NCBI RefSeq assembly: GCF_014649735.1
Contig: NZ_BMTP01000005.1
Coordinates: 62,001 to 126,000 of the forward strand
Reading direction: 5' to 3'
From: Streptomyces lavendofoliae
Lineage (GTDB): Bacteria > Actinomycetota > Actinomycetes > Streptomycetales > Streptomycetaceae
DNA: 64,000 nt
The notes below the pieces were generated by a model. It was not told the origin of the DNA. It did no database searches and saw only the letters and a program-made list of their open reading frames with translations. The position numbers were made by a program, and so were the translations under genes. Numbering within the stretch: position 1 is the first letter of the stretch; each line of letters starts with the position of its first letter. Of this stretch, positions 47,549 to 56,981 are shown piece by piece.

Positions 47549-48090
47549 GTGCGGCTGACGGCGGGGCTCCTGAACGAACGAGCACGGCCGGCACCGGAAG
47601 CCCGGCGATCCAGTCGCCGTACCGGTCCCGGTCGCCCGGGGCCCGCCAGCCCGGCGCCACCAGCAGCCCCTGCGCGCCCGCCGCGAGCAGGCCCTCGGCG
47701 CGCGCCCGGTCGCCCTCCGGCCGGTAGTCGGAGATGCGCAGGACCAGCCCGCGCCCCCGCCCGGGCCGCCGCCTCGCGCGCCCCGCGGATGACCTCCGCG
47801 AAGTAGTACGCCGCCGAGGGCGCGAGGAGGCCCAGCACCGGACCGCTGCCCGGCGCCTCGGCCGCCGCCCCGCCGGCCGGGCTCCGCTCGCCACCGCCCT
47901 GCCCGGCGGGCCACGAGACCTGGCCGTGCACCCGGTCGAGCAGGCCGCGGGCCGCCAGGGCCTCGACGTCCCGGCGCGCGGTCACGGGGGAGACCCCCAG
48001 CTGCGCGGCGAGGTCCGAGACGCGCGCCGTACCCCGCTCGCGCACCAGGGACAGCAGGCGGTCATGGCGTTCAACAGCACTCTCGCGCAC
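47549..48090 (-). pseudogene. Frameshifted and truncated DeoR/LacI-type regulator
   Basis: From GTG 48090 (GAGGGGG upstream) the first frame encodes a DeoR-type winged HTH (RHDRLLSLVRERGTARVSDL ... GVSPVTARRDVEALAARGLLDRVHG) and the start of a LacI-like sensor (GPVLGLLAPSAAYYFAEVIRG). An extra base in a G-run near 47748 shifts the frame. The sensor then continues as LVLRISDYRPEGDRARAEGLL ... LPVPAVLVR. Near 47560 the match ends and permease sequence begins, so the sensor's C-terminal half is gone. Confidence 0.7.
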
Positions 48091-48169
48091 GGCGGAGGTC
48101 CCCCTCGAGGTGTGGTGGCTCGGTCGAGCGGTGCCGTCGTCAGACGATAGGCCGCGACGGACGCACGAG

Positions 48170-48224
48170 TGATCGAACGACGATCGCTTCGATCAACGCT
48201 CCGGCGAGCATGGACGTTCGATCA
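48170..48224. promoter_or_regulatory. Cluster of TGATCGAA sites before the regulator relic
   Basis: TGATCGAA (48170-48177) and TTCGATCA (48188-48195) form an inverted repeat with a 10-base spacer; a third TTCGATCA lies at 48217-48224. DeoR-type regulators use such palindromes, and this cluster lies 80-134 bases before the regulator start, between it and the SDR gene. Confidence 0.6.
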
Positions 48225-48279
48225 CCCGGGGTCCATGATTCCGGCACGCCGCGGCACTCGCCGCACGGGCCCGGTGGGT

Positions 48280-49053
48280 CTACCGCGGCCCGTACGCCCG
48301 GCCCGCGCGGGAGCTCAAGCCCCCGAGCAGGCCGCGCGGCGCCAGCTTCACCACGCCCATCAGGGCCTTGTAGCGCGGGTCCGGGACCGACAGCGTCCTG
48401 CCCCGCGCCAGGTCCGCGAGGGCCGTGGTCACCAGCTTGTCGGCGTCCAGCCACATCCAGCCGGGAATGTTGTCCGTGCCCATGCCGGCCCGCTCGTGGA
48501 ACTCCGTCCGCACGAAGCCCGGGCACAGCGCCATCAGCCGCACCCCGCTGCCCGCCAGGTCGCGCGCCACGCCCTGGGTGAACTGCACGACCCACGCCTT
48601 CGACGCCCCGTACGTACCGCGCGGCACGAAGGCGGCGACCGACGCGACGTTCACCACGCCACCCCGGCCGCGGTCCCGCATGGACGCCGTCGCGGCCGCC
48701 GTCAGCCGCAGCACCGCCTCGCAGTGGACCTTCAGCATCCGCAGCTCGTCGGCCATGGACACCTCCAGGAACCGGCCCTTGTTGCCGAACCCGGCGTTGT
48801 TGATCAGCAGGTCCACCGGCCGCTTGCGGTCCGACAGACGCGCCTCCACGGCCGCGATGCCGTCCTCCTCGGCCAGGTCGGCCACCAGGACCTCGGCCTC
48901 GATCCCGTGCCGGTCGTGCAGCTCGGTCGCCTGTTCCCGGAGCCGCTTGCCGTCCCGGGCCACCAGCACCACGTCTCGGCCGTCCGCCGCCAGCCGCCGC
49001 GCGAAGGCGGCCCCGATTCCCGCCGTCGCGCCCGTAATCAGTGCAGTCGTCAT
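48280..49053 (-). CDS. Short-chain dehydrogenase/reductase
   Basis: The 257-residue protein has the classical SDR pattern: TGATAGIG (cofactor), LINNAG, the catalytic Ser in NVASVAAF and YGASK (Tyr/Lys). The substrate is unknown. ATG 49053 has a TAACGT -10-like hexamer seven bases upstream and no ribosome-binding site, so a leaderless transcript is likely. Confidence 0.9.
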   Translation of the reverse strand: MTTALITGATAGIGAAFARRLAADGRDVVLVARDGKRLREQATELHDRHGIEAEVLVADLAEEDGIAAVEARLSDRKRPVDLLINNAGFGNKGRFLEVSMADELRMLKVHCEAVLRLTAAATASMRDRGRGGVVNVASVAAFVPRGTYGASKAWVVQFTQGVARDLAGSGVRLMALCPGFVRTEFHERAGMGTDNIPGWMWLDADKLVTTALADLARGRTLSVPDPRYKALMGVVKLAPRGLLGGLSSRAGRAYGPR

Positions 49054-49351
49054 GAGCGGCACGTTAGTGCCCCGCCCGGACAACGGGACGCGCGGTCCCA
49101 AGGGGCTGCCCGCACACCGCCGTACATGTACCGGAGTATCGGGATCCGCCACCCGCCACCCGCCACCCGTCGGCCCCTCACCGGCTCCCAGGTCCGGACC
49201 TTCCGCCGGGAGGGGCGCCCGGTTCGGAGCGCCCGGTCCGCGACCATCGTTTCGCGCGCGGGAGTGCCGTGACCCCCGCTTCGCGCGGCCAGTGCCGTGA
49301 GAAGTGCCCTGAGGGCGCCGGGAGAAGTGCCGACAGGAGTGGGAAGTGCCG
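49054..49351. repeat. Intergenic region with short tandem and scattered repeats
   Basis: The 298 bases between MOSC and SDR genes hold no gene. CCGCCAC is repeated three times in tandem at 49146-49166. AGTGCC occurs five times between 49263 and 49350, often as AGTGCCGTGA or AAGTGCC. Confidence 0.6.
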
Positions 49352-50020
49352 TCAGGAAGGCCGACCCGCCGCGTACTTCAGCGCCGCCTCGCGCAGCTCC
49401 GGGTCCAGCGCGTCGCCCGCCGCCAGCGTGCGCGGCAGCAGTTCACGCCGGCCCATGTACGCCCGGAAGACCAACTCGACCGTCACGTCGTGGTCCGGAC
49501 GGTGCACCACCTCTATCGCGTCGCCCGCGCTGATCTCCCCGGGCTCGAGGACCCGGAGGTACGGCCCCGGCGCGGCCCGCTCGGTGAACCGCTTCACCCA
49601 GCCCCGCTCGCCCAGCCAGTCGGCGAACGTACGGCACGGAACGCGCCCGGACGCCACCTCCAGCACCACCGACCCCCCGATCCGCCACCGCTCCCCGATG
49701 AGGGCGGCGTTGACGTCCAGCCCCGTGGTGGTGAGGTTCTCCCCGAAGGCTCCGTTGGCCAGTGGCCGCCCCAGCTCGGCCTCCCAGTGGTCCAGGTCCT
49801 CGCGGGCGTACGCGTACACCGCCTGGTGCGTCCCGCCGTGGTGGCGCAGGTCGCACACCGTGTCCCCGGCCAGGCCGCTCGCGCCCTCGCCCTTGCGGCC
49901 GGGGTCGGCGACCCGCACCGGACCGCCGGCCGGCCGCTTGTCGATGCCCGTCGTGCCGCTCGGCGCGTCGGTGTACTCCACGGCCTTCGGCCGCCCCAGA
50001 TTGACGGTGAGAACTCGCAT
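49352..50020 (-). CDS. MOSC domain protein
   Basis: The 222-residue protein has the YiiM-like MOSC arrangement. DTVCDLRHHGGTHQAVYAYA is near residues 54-72, GAFGENLTTTG near 90-100, and GRVPCRTF holds Cys129, the candidate molybdenum-cofactor-binding Cys. TAGCGT stands six bases before ATG 50020, so it is probably leaderless. It diverges from the LysR gene. Related proteins detoxify N-hydroxylated compounds. Confidence 0.88.
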   Translation of the reverse strand: MRVLTVNLGRPKAVEYTDAPSGTTGIDKRPAGGPVRVADPGRKGEGASGLAGDTVCDLRHHGGTHQAVYAYAREDLDHWEAELGRPLANGAFGENLTTTGLDVNAALIGERWRIGGSVVLEVASGRVPCRTFADWLGERGWVKRFTERAAPGPYLRVLEPGEISAGDAIEVVHRPDHDVTVELVFRAYMGRRELLPRTLAAGDALDPELREAALKYAAGRPS

Positions 50021-50088
50021 GGCGACACGCTAGACCCCCGCGCCTCAAAGCGGCCAGGCAATAATTCGCCCCCGCTCCAAGTGAGGCT

Positions 50089-50094
50089 TATATT
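50089..50094 (+). promoter_or_regulatory. -10 box for a leaderless LysR-regulator mRNA
   Basis: TATATT is followed by CGAGGC and GTG 50101. TTCGCC at 50065-50070 with 18 bases between is a possible -35. The AT-rich stretch is unusual for this window. Confidence 0.5.
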
Positions 50095-50100
50095 CGAGGC

Positions 50101-50994
50101 GTGATCGAAGCCCGCCACCTGCGCGTTCTGCGCGCCGTCGCCACCACCGGCTCCTTCTCCGCGGCCGCACGGGAACTGGGCTGCACCCAGCCCGCCGTCA
50201 GCCAGCAGATGAAGGCGCTCGAATCCTCCGCGGGCACGCCCCTGCTGGTGCGCACGGGCCGGGAGATGCGCCTGACGCAGGCCGGTGAGGCGCTCGTGCG
50301 CCACGCCTCCGGCATTCTTGCGGGCCTCACCGCCGCCGAGGAGGAGATCGCCGCCATCGCGGGCCTGCGGGCCGGCCGCGTCCGGCTGGTCTCCTTCCCC
50401 AGCGGCAGTTCCACCCTGGTCCCCAGCGCCCTCGCCGCACTGCGCGCCGCCCACCCCGGCACCCGGGTGTCGCTCGTCGAGGCCGAGCCGCCCCGCTCGG
50501 TGGAGATGCTGCGCGACGGCGACTGCGACGTGGCGCTCGCCTTCCGCTACCGCCCGGCCGCCGCGGAGTGGGACGACCTCGTCGTCCGGCCGCTGCTCGC
50601 CGACCGCCTGGTCGGCCTCGTCCCCGAGGGCCACCGCCTCGCGGACGCCGAGGCCGTGGCCATCGGGGAACTGGCCGAGGAGTCCTGGATCGCGGGCTGC
50701 CCCCGCTGCCGCCGCCAGCTCGTGGACGTGTGCGAGGGGGCGGGGTTCACCCCCCGCATCGACTTCGCGACGGACGACTACCCGGCGGTCATCGGCCTGG
50801 TCGGCGCTGGTCTGGGGGTCGCGGTGCTGCCCGAGCTCGCGATCCGTTCGGTACGTCCCAGGGGCTCCAGGACGGTGGTGGTGGAACCGGCCGTCGAGCG
50901 GGAGATCGTCGCCCTCACCCTCCCGGACCTGGCCAAGGTCCCGGCGGTCGCCGCCACCCTCGACCAGCTCACGCGCGCGGCGGCGCTGGTCTAG
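50101..50994 (+). CDS. LysR-family transcriptional regulator
   Basis: The 297-residue protein starts MIEARHLRVLRAVATTGSFS, the winged HTH of LysR proteins (to about residue 60), followed by a periplasmic-type effector domain ending around 290. GCPRCRRQ contains two cysteines near the effector site. It is divergent from the MOSC gene, which could be its target. The effector is unknown. Confidence 0.9.
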   Translation: MIEARHLRVLRAVATTGSFSAAARELGCTQPAVSQQMKALESSAGTPLLVRTGREMRLTQAGEALVRHASGILAGLTAAEEEIAAIAGLRAGRVRLVSFPSGSSTLVPSALAALRAAHPGTRVSLVEAEPPRSVEMLRDGDCDVALAFRYRPAAAEWDDLVVRPLLADRLVGLVPEGHRLADAEAVAIGELAEESWIAGCPRCRRQLVDVCEGAGFTPRIDFATDDYPAVIGLVGAGLGVAVLPELAIRSVRPRGSRTVVVEPAVEREIVALTLPDLAKVPAVAATLDQLTRAAALV

Positions 50995-51136
50995 GCCGCC
51001 GTCGCACCGCGCCCGCCCGCAGGCCGCCGTCGCAGCGGCCCGCACCGGGCCCGCCTCCACAAAGCCCCGCCGCAGGGGACCGCGCACACCGACGGAGCCC
51101 CGTACCGCGAGGCGGGGGCGTTGCAGAATCGTTCCT

Positions 51137-51457
51137 TCAGGTGCGGGCCGCAGTGCCCGACGACGCCGTGACCAGACGGTTGCGAGCCCGTCCCATGAGT
51201 TCCTCGCGCTCGTCCTCGGTGAGGCCGCCCCATACGCCGTAGGGCTCCCGCACGGCCAGTGCGTGGGCCGCGCACTCCGCGCGGACCGGGCACCGCATGC
51301 AGACCTCTTTCGCCGAGTTCTCGCGCGCACTCCGCGCCGCGCCGCGCTCCCCCTCGGGGTGGAAGAAGAGCGAACTGTCGACCCCCCGGCAGGCCGCGAG
51401 CAGCTGCCAGTCCCACAGGTCGGCATTGGGTCCGGGAAGGCGGGAGAAATCTGCCAT
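51137..51457 (-). CDS. whiD: WhiB-family iron-sulfur regulator WhiD
   Basis: WhiD is needed for late sporulation. The 106-residue protein has four conserved cysteines at 23, 53, 56 and 62 for a [4Fe-4S] cluster, the GVWGG turn, and a basic C-terminal AT-hook-like end. It starts MADFSRLPGPNADLWDWQLL. GGAACCAAGGGGA precedes ATG 51457. The neighbour bldM supports the name; the gene pair is known from Streptomyces. Confidence 0.93.
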   Translation of the reverse strand: MADFSRLPGPNADLWDWQLLAACRGVDSSLFFHPEGERGAARSARENSAKEVCMRCPVRAECAAHALAVREPYGVWGGLTEDEREELMGRARNRLVTASSGTAART

Positions 51458-51695
51458 GGCGCATGTCCCCTTGGTTCCGGTACTGAGCGGGTGAGTGAGC
51501 TGATACAGCCCCGACCGTACAACTACTGTCTAAGTAGATGTAAATATGACTCATTGCGAATCTAGCTACAGACATCGACAAAGTGAAGGAAAAGCCGCTA
51601 AATGGGGCATAGCTCTGGGTGAAGTGACGGTGACCTGCGTCGCTCTCCTCCGTACGCGCTCCCTCACGTAGAGTGCCGAAGAGGTGGGGCGGACC
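51458..51695. promoter_or_regulatory. AT-rich control region between whiD and bldM
   Basis: This intergenic region is unusually AT-rich at 51525-51600 and has a GTAAATATGAC at 51542-51552 and CATTGCGA at 51554-51561, which recur before the sugar-dehydrogenase gene at 58.3 kb. The whiD promoter is probably here on the minus strand but could not be fixed. Confidence 0.5.
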
Positions 51696-51723
51696 CGTAA
51701 CTCTTTCGAGTGACCGTCGTTGA
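51696..51723 (+). promoter_or_regulatory. Sigma-BldN type promoter of bldM
   Basis: CGTAAC (51696-51701), 16 bases, then CGTTGA (51718-51723) matches the sigma-BldN consensus exactly. Transcription would begin about 115 bases before the bldM ATG. Confidence 0.85.
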
Positions 51724-51846
51724 GAGTGCGGAGCGGTTGAAGGAACAAGCGCTCGGGCAGATGTCCGGGGGCGTCAACCGCACAGGTGACGATTCGTAAC
51801 CAGCCTGGAGGCTCAAGGTGACGCGCATCAGCTGCGGAGGACGGCC

Positions 51847-52458
51847 ATGACATCCGTCCTCGTCTGCGACGACTCCCCGCTTGCCCGAGAAGCGCTCCGC
51901 CGTGCCGTCGCGACGGTGCCCGGCGTCGAGCGTGTGACGACCGCGGCCAACGGCGAGGAAGTCCTCCGCCGCTGGGGCGCGGACCGCTCGGACCTGATTC
52001 TTATGGACGTGCGCATGCCCGGTCTGGGCGGCGTGGAGACCGTCCGCCGGCTGCTCTCCGCGGACCCCGGCGCCCGCATCATCATGCTCACCGTCGCCGA
52101 GGACCTGGACGGCGTGGCGCTCGCCGTCGCCGCCGGTGCCCGTGGCTACCTGCACAAGGACGCCTCGCGCGCCGAGCTGCGGGCCACGGTCACCCAGGCC
52201 CTCGCCGACCCGACCTGGCGGCTCGCCCCGCGCCGGCTGCGCTCGGCCGAGATGGGCGCCGCCCCCACCCTCACGGCGCGTGAGATCCAGGTGCTGGAGG
52301 GCATGAGCCACGGCCGCTCCAACGCGGAGATCGGCCGGGAGCTCTTCCTCTCCGAGGACACCGTGAAGACGCACGCCAGGAGGCTGTTCAAGAAGCTGGG
52401 CGCATCGGACCGGGCGCACGCGGTCGCGCTCGGTTTCCGCTGGGGCCTGGTGCGCTAG
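51847..52458 (+). CDS. bldM: Developmental response regulator BldM
   Basis: BldM is an orphan response regulator controlling aerial growth and, with WhiI, sporulation. The 203-residue protein has an N-terminal receiver domain with Asp54 in ILMDVRMPG and a C-terminal LuxR/GerE HTH (LTAREIQVLEGMSHGRSNAEIGRELFLSEDTVKTHARRLF). GGAGGACGGCC precedes the ATG. A sigma-BldN promoter lies upstream. No histidine kinase is adjacent. Confidence 0.95.
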   Translation: MTSVLVCDDSPLAREALRRAVATVPGVERVTTAANGEEVLRRWGADRSDLILMDVRMPGLGGVETVRRLLSADPGARIIMLTVAEDLDGVALAVAAGARGYLHKDASRAELRATVTQALADPTWRLAPRRLRSAEMGAAPTLTAREIQVLEGMSHGRSNAEIGRELFLSEDTVKTHARRLFKKLGASDRAHAVALGFRWGLVR

Positions 52459-52601
52459 CGCGTGACCGTACCGATCCCCGTCCGCCGCCCGGCGGACGGG
52501 GCGGCGCAGGCCCGATATCCGTTTCCGGTCCGATGCCGCATCCTTGAAGGGTGGAGTTCCTCGGGGACGAGTCGATCGAGCGGGAGGGGAGGGCGCAGGA
52601 G

Positions 52602-53279
52602 ATGACGTCCGGCGCACCTGCTCATAACGCTTCGGTGCACAACAGTGGACGCGGTGCCGCGGACGAGCCACCGTCAAGGCACCATGGACCGATGCGCGAC
52701 GACGAGGCGGCCCATGCCCACGGGGCCATCGGTGCACTCGTACACCGTGCGGTCGACGGCGACGAGCAGGCCACGCACGACCTCCTGGCCCACGTCCACC
52801 CCCTCGCCCTGCGCTACTGCCGTACGCGGCTGAACCGGCTGCCCGGGGACGCGCGACACTTCGTCGAGGACCTCGCCCAGGAGGTCTGCGTCGCGGTCCT
52901 CATGGCGCTGCCGCGCTACAAGGACACCGGGCGCCCCTTCGAGGCGTTCGTCTTCGCCATCGCCGGCCACAAGGTCGCCGATCTCCAGCGCGCCGCCATG
53001 CGACACCCGGGCTCCACCGCGGTGCCCTCCGACGAGATGCCCGAGCGGCCCGACGACTCCCTCGGCCCCGAGGAGCGGGCCCTGCTCAGCGACGACGCCG
53101 AGTGGGCCAAGCGCCTGCTCGCCAACCTCCCCGAGAACCAGCGGGAGCTGCTGGTGCTGCGGGTCGCGGTGGGCCTGACCGCCGAGGAGACCGGCCAGAT
53201 GCTGGGCATGTCCCCGGGGGCCGTGCGCGTGGCGCAGCACCGGGCGCTCAGCCGGCTGCGGGCGCTCGCCGAACAGTGA
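52602..53279 (+). CDS. ECF-type sigma factor next to bldM (possibly ShbA)
   Basis: The 225-residue protein has region 2 ([20 protein letters not shown] ... [20 protein letters not shown]) and region 4 ([45 protein letters not shown]). Its place between bldM and guaB fits the gene for ShbA, the ECF sigma that drives hrdB in Streptomyces; this is from memory and unproven here. Starts at 52551, 52602 or 52692 are possible; 52602 has GGAGGGGAGGG upstream. A 20-bp tandem repeat follows the stop. Confidence 0.8.
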   Translation: MTSGAPAHNASVHNSGRGAADEPPSRHHGPMRDDEAAHAHGAIGALVHRAVDGDEQATHDLLAHVHPLALRYCRTRLNRLPGDARHFVEDLAQEVCVAVLMALPRYKDTGRPFEAFVFAIAGHKVADLQRAAMRHPGSTAVPSDEMPERPDDSLGPEERALLSDDAEWAKRLLANLPENQRELLVLRVAVGLTAEETGQMLGMSPGAVRVAQHRALSRLRALAEQ

Positions 53280-53290
53280 GCCACACCGGA

Positions 53291-53340
53291 ACCGCGCCCG
53301 ACGGCGCCTGACCGCACCCGACGGCGCCTGACCGGGCCCG
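53291..53340 (+). repeat. 20-bp tandem repeat after the sigma gene
   Basis: ACCGCGCCCGACGGCGCCTG (53291-53310) and ACCGCACCCGACGGCGCCTG (53311-53330) differ at one base, and a partial third copy follows. The array starts 12 bases after the stop codon. Confidence 0.85.
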
Positions 53341-53451
53341 TACCGCGCGCGGTGCCTCCCCCGGGTGGGCCTATGCGCGCGGGACCCGTCCGGCCGTGTG
53401 TCGCGCGGCCGTACGTGTGAACGTCCAAACCTTCCGGGTGATCTTGCTCGT

Positions 53452-53477
53452 GGAATGAGACACGGCCGAAGGCCGTT
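53452..53477 (+). promoter_or_regulatory. Sigma-R-like promoter of guaB
   Basis: GGAAT (53452-53456), 18 bases, then GTT (53475-53477) fits the sigma-R (thiol stress) consensus GGAAT-N18-GTT. The spacer holds a GGCC-GAA-GGCC palindrome. The guaB start is 45 bases further on. Confidence 0.5.
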
Positions 53478-53479
53478 AG

Positions 53480-55024
<1,545 letters not shown>

Positions 55025-55129
55025 CGCACCCGCGCATGGGGGGCGGTCCCGGCATCCGGCCGGAACCGCCCCCCACGCGCGTGTCGGGGATACTGGTAGG
55101 CGCAGACGTAGAGGGAAAGGCCACACATC

Positions 55130-56254
55130 GTGACTGAGATCGAGATCGGGCGCGGCAAGCGCGGCCGCAGGGCGTACGCGTTCGACGACATCGCCGTCGT
55201 ACCGAGCCGGCGCACCCGGGACCCGAAGGAGGTCTCGATCGCCTGGCAGATCGACGCCTACCGCTTCGAGCTGCCGTTCCTGGCCGCTCCCATGGACTCG
55301 GTGGTCTCGCCGCAGACCGCGATCCGCATCGGCCAGCTGGGCGGCCTCGGCGTGCTGAACCTCGAGGGTCTGTGGACCCGCTACGAGGACCCGCAGCCGC
55401 TGCTCGACGAGATCGCCGAGCTGGACGAGGCGAACGCCACCCGCCGTCTGCAGGAGATCTACGCGGCCCCGATCCAGGAGGAGCTGATCGGGCAGCGCAT
55501 CAAGGAGGTGCGCGACTCGGGCGTGGTCACCGCGGCGGCGCTCTCGCCGCAGCGCACCGCCCAGTTCTCCAAGGCCGTCGTCGACGCCGGTGTGGACATC
55601 TTCGTCATCCGCGGCACGACGGTCTCCGCCGAGCACGTCTCCGGCGCGGCCGAGCCGCTGAACCTCAAGCAGTTCATCTACGAGCTCGACGTCCCCGTGA
55701 TCGTCGGCGGCTGCGCCACGTACACCGCCGCCCTGCACCTGATGCGCACCGGCGCGGCGGGTGTCCTGGTCGGCTTCGGCGGCGGCGCCGCGCACACCAC
55801 CCGCAACGTGCTGGGCATCCAGGTCCCGATGGCGACCGCCGTCGCGGACGTCGCGGCCGCGCGCCGGGACTACATGGACGAGTCCGGCGGCCGGTACGTC
55901 CACGTCATCGCGGACGGCGGCGTGGGCTGGTCCGGCGACCTGCCCAAGGCGATCGCCTGCGGCGCCGACTCGGTGATGATCGGCTCCCCGCTCGCGCGGG
56001 CGACCGACGCGCCGGGCAAGGGCCACCACTGGGGCATGGAGGCGGTCCACGAGGACGTGCCGCGCGGCAAGCTGGTCGACCTCGGCATCGTCGGCACCAC
56101 GGAGGAGATCCTGGCCGGGCCCTCGCACTCGCCCGACGGTTCGATGAACTTCTTCGGCGCGCTGCGCCGCGCGATGGCGACGACGGGCTACAGCGAGCTC
56201 AAGGAGTTCCAGCGCGTCGAGGTCACGGTCGCGGACGCCCAGCACAAGCGCTGA
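55130..56254 (+). CDS. GuaB3-family IMP dehydrogenase-related protein
   Basis: The 374-residue protein has the IMPDH barrel but no CBS domains. Its start is TEIEIGRGKRGRRAYAFDDIA. In place of the catalytic loop SICTTR it has GGGAAHTTR, with His (about residue 222) at the position of the catalytic Cys. This arrangement belongs to the family called GuaB3 or IMP_DH_rel. It is next to guaB, as in mycobacteria. The true reaction is uncertain. GTG 55130 is the start. Confidence 0.9.
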   Translation: MTEIEIGRGKRGRRAYAFDDIAVVPSRRTRDPKEVSIAWQIDAYRFELPFLAAPMDSVVSPQTAIRIGQLGGLGVLNLEGLWTRYEDPQPLLDEIAELDEANATRRLQEIYAAPIQEELIGQRIKEVRDSGVVTAAALSPQRTAQFSKAVVDAGVDIFVIRGTTVSAEHVSGAAEPLNLKQFIYELDVPVIVGGCATYTAALHLMRTGAAGVLVGFGGGAAHTTRNVLGIQVPMATAVADVAAARRDYMDESGGRYVHVIADGGVGWSGDLPKAIACGADSVMIGSPLARATDAPGKGHHWGMEAVHEDVPRGKLVDLGIVGTTEEILAGPSHSPDGSMNFFGALRRAMATTGYSELKEFQRVEVTVADAQHKR

Positions 56255-56291
56255 CCGCCGACCCGCGCCGTTCCACCCCTGATCCACGGAC

Positions 56292-56323
56292 GAGGGCCCG
56301 CACCGACCACGGTGCGGGCCCTC
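56292..56323. terminator. Bidirectional terminator between guaB3-type gene and membrane gene
   Basis: GAGGGCCCGCACC and GGTGCGGGCCCTC form a 13-bp perfect stem with loop GACCAC between two convergent genes. Confidence 0.85.
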
Positions 56324-56342
56324 ACGCGTGCGTGGCGGCCGG

Positions 56343-56834
56343 TCAGTCGTTGGCCTTCTTGGCGCCACCGAAGGCCGCGACGGCGCCGATGGCGAGGAAG
56401 ACGTACGACATGGCGTCGGCGGTCTCCTTCCACAGGTCGGTCAGCGAACCGAAGTCCTCCATGAGGATCTCGGGCGCGGAGCCGCCGAGGGTGTTGCTGA
56501 TGACGACCGCGACCGCGACCAGCTGGCCGAGGTAGACGGCGCCGATCGACAGGACCGCGGCGATCACCGGCAGGGCCGGGTTGCGGCCACCGGCCTTGGC
56601 GGCGGCGAAGCCGACGAGGAAGCCGACGCCGATCGCCGCGTAGCCGATCTCGCGCTCGATGGCGCCGCCTATCGCGCCGTACGCGACGGCGGCGACCAGG
56701 GCGGCCACGAGCGCGGCCACCAGGCCCAGCGCGACGTTGTCCCGCGCGGGGGCCGGGGCGGGCGCGGGCGGGAACGGGGCGGCGGGGCCACCGGCGAAGG
56801 GGTTGCCGGGCGGCGGCGGAACGGGCTGGCTCAT
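56343..56834 (-). CDS. Small multi-pass membrane protein, unknown function
   Basis: The 163-residue protein starts MSQPVPPPPGNPFAGGPAAP and has a proline-rich cytoplasmic tail. It has four membrane segments (VALGLVAALVAALVAAVAYG; AAIGVGFLVGFAAA; PVIAAVLSIGAVYLGQLVA; MSYVFLAIGAVAAFGG). ATG 56834 is preceded by GGGGGGA at nine bases. No family is recognised; similar small proteins are widespread in streptomycetes. Confidence 0.8.
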   Translation of the reverse strand: MSQPVPPPPGNPFAGGPAAPFPPAPAPAPARDNVALGLVAALVAALVAAVAYGAIGGAIEREIGYAAIGVGFLVGFAAAKAGGRNPALPVIAAVLSIGAVYLGQLVAVAVVISNTLGGSAPEILMEDFGSLTDLWKETADAMSYVFLAIGAVAAFGGAKKAND

Positions 56835-56981
56835 GCTGGGAAATCCCCCCTGAAAACGGCACAGCGCCTCGCGCACCTGGGCACATAAGGGCTGTGTTAA
56901 GTAGAGGCCCGGAGACTAACAGGCCCGTCCGACAACCGCGCGCCCGTTTCCCCTCCGCCCAAACCGGGGCGACGCCGGGGG

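Noticed and set aside
47200-48090. Insertion sequence as the cause of the gene remnants
   Set aside because: No transposase, terminal inverted repeat or target duplication could be found; a simple deletion explains the fusion.
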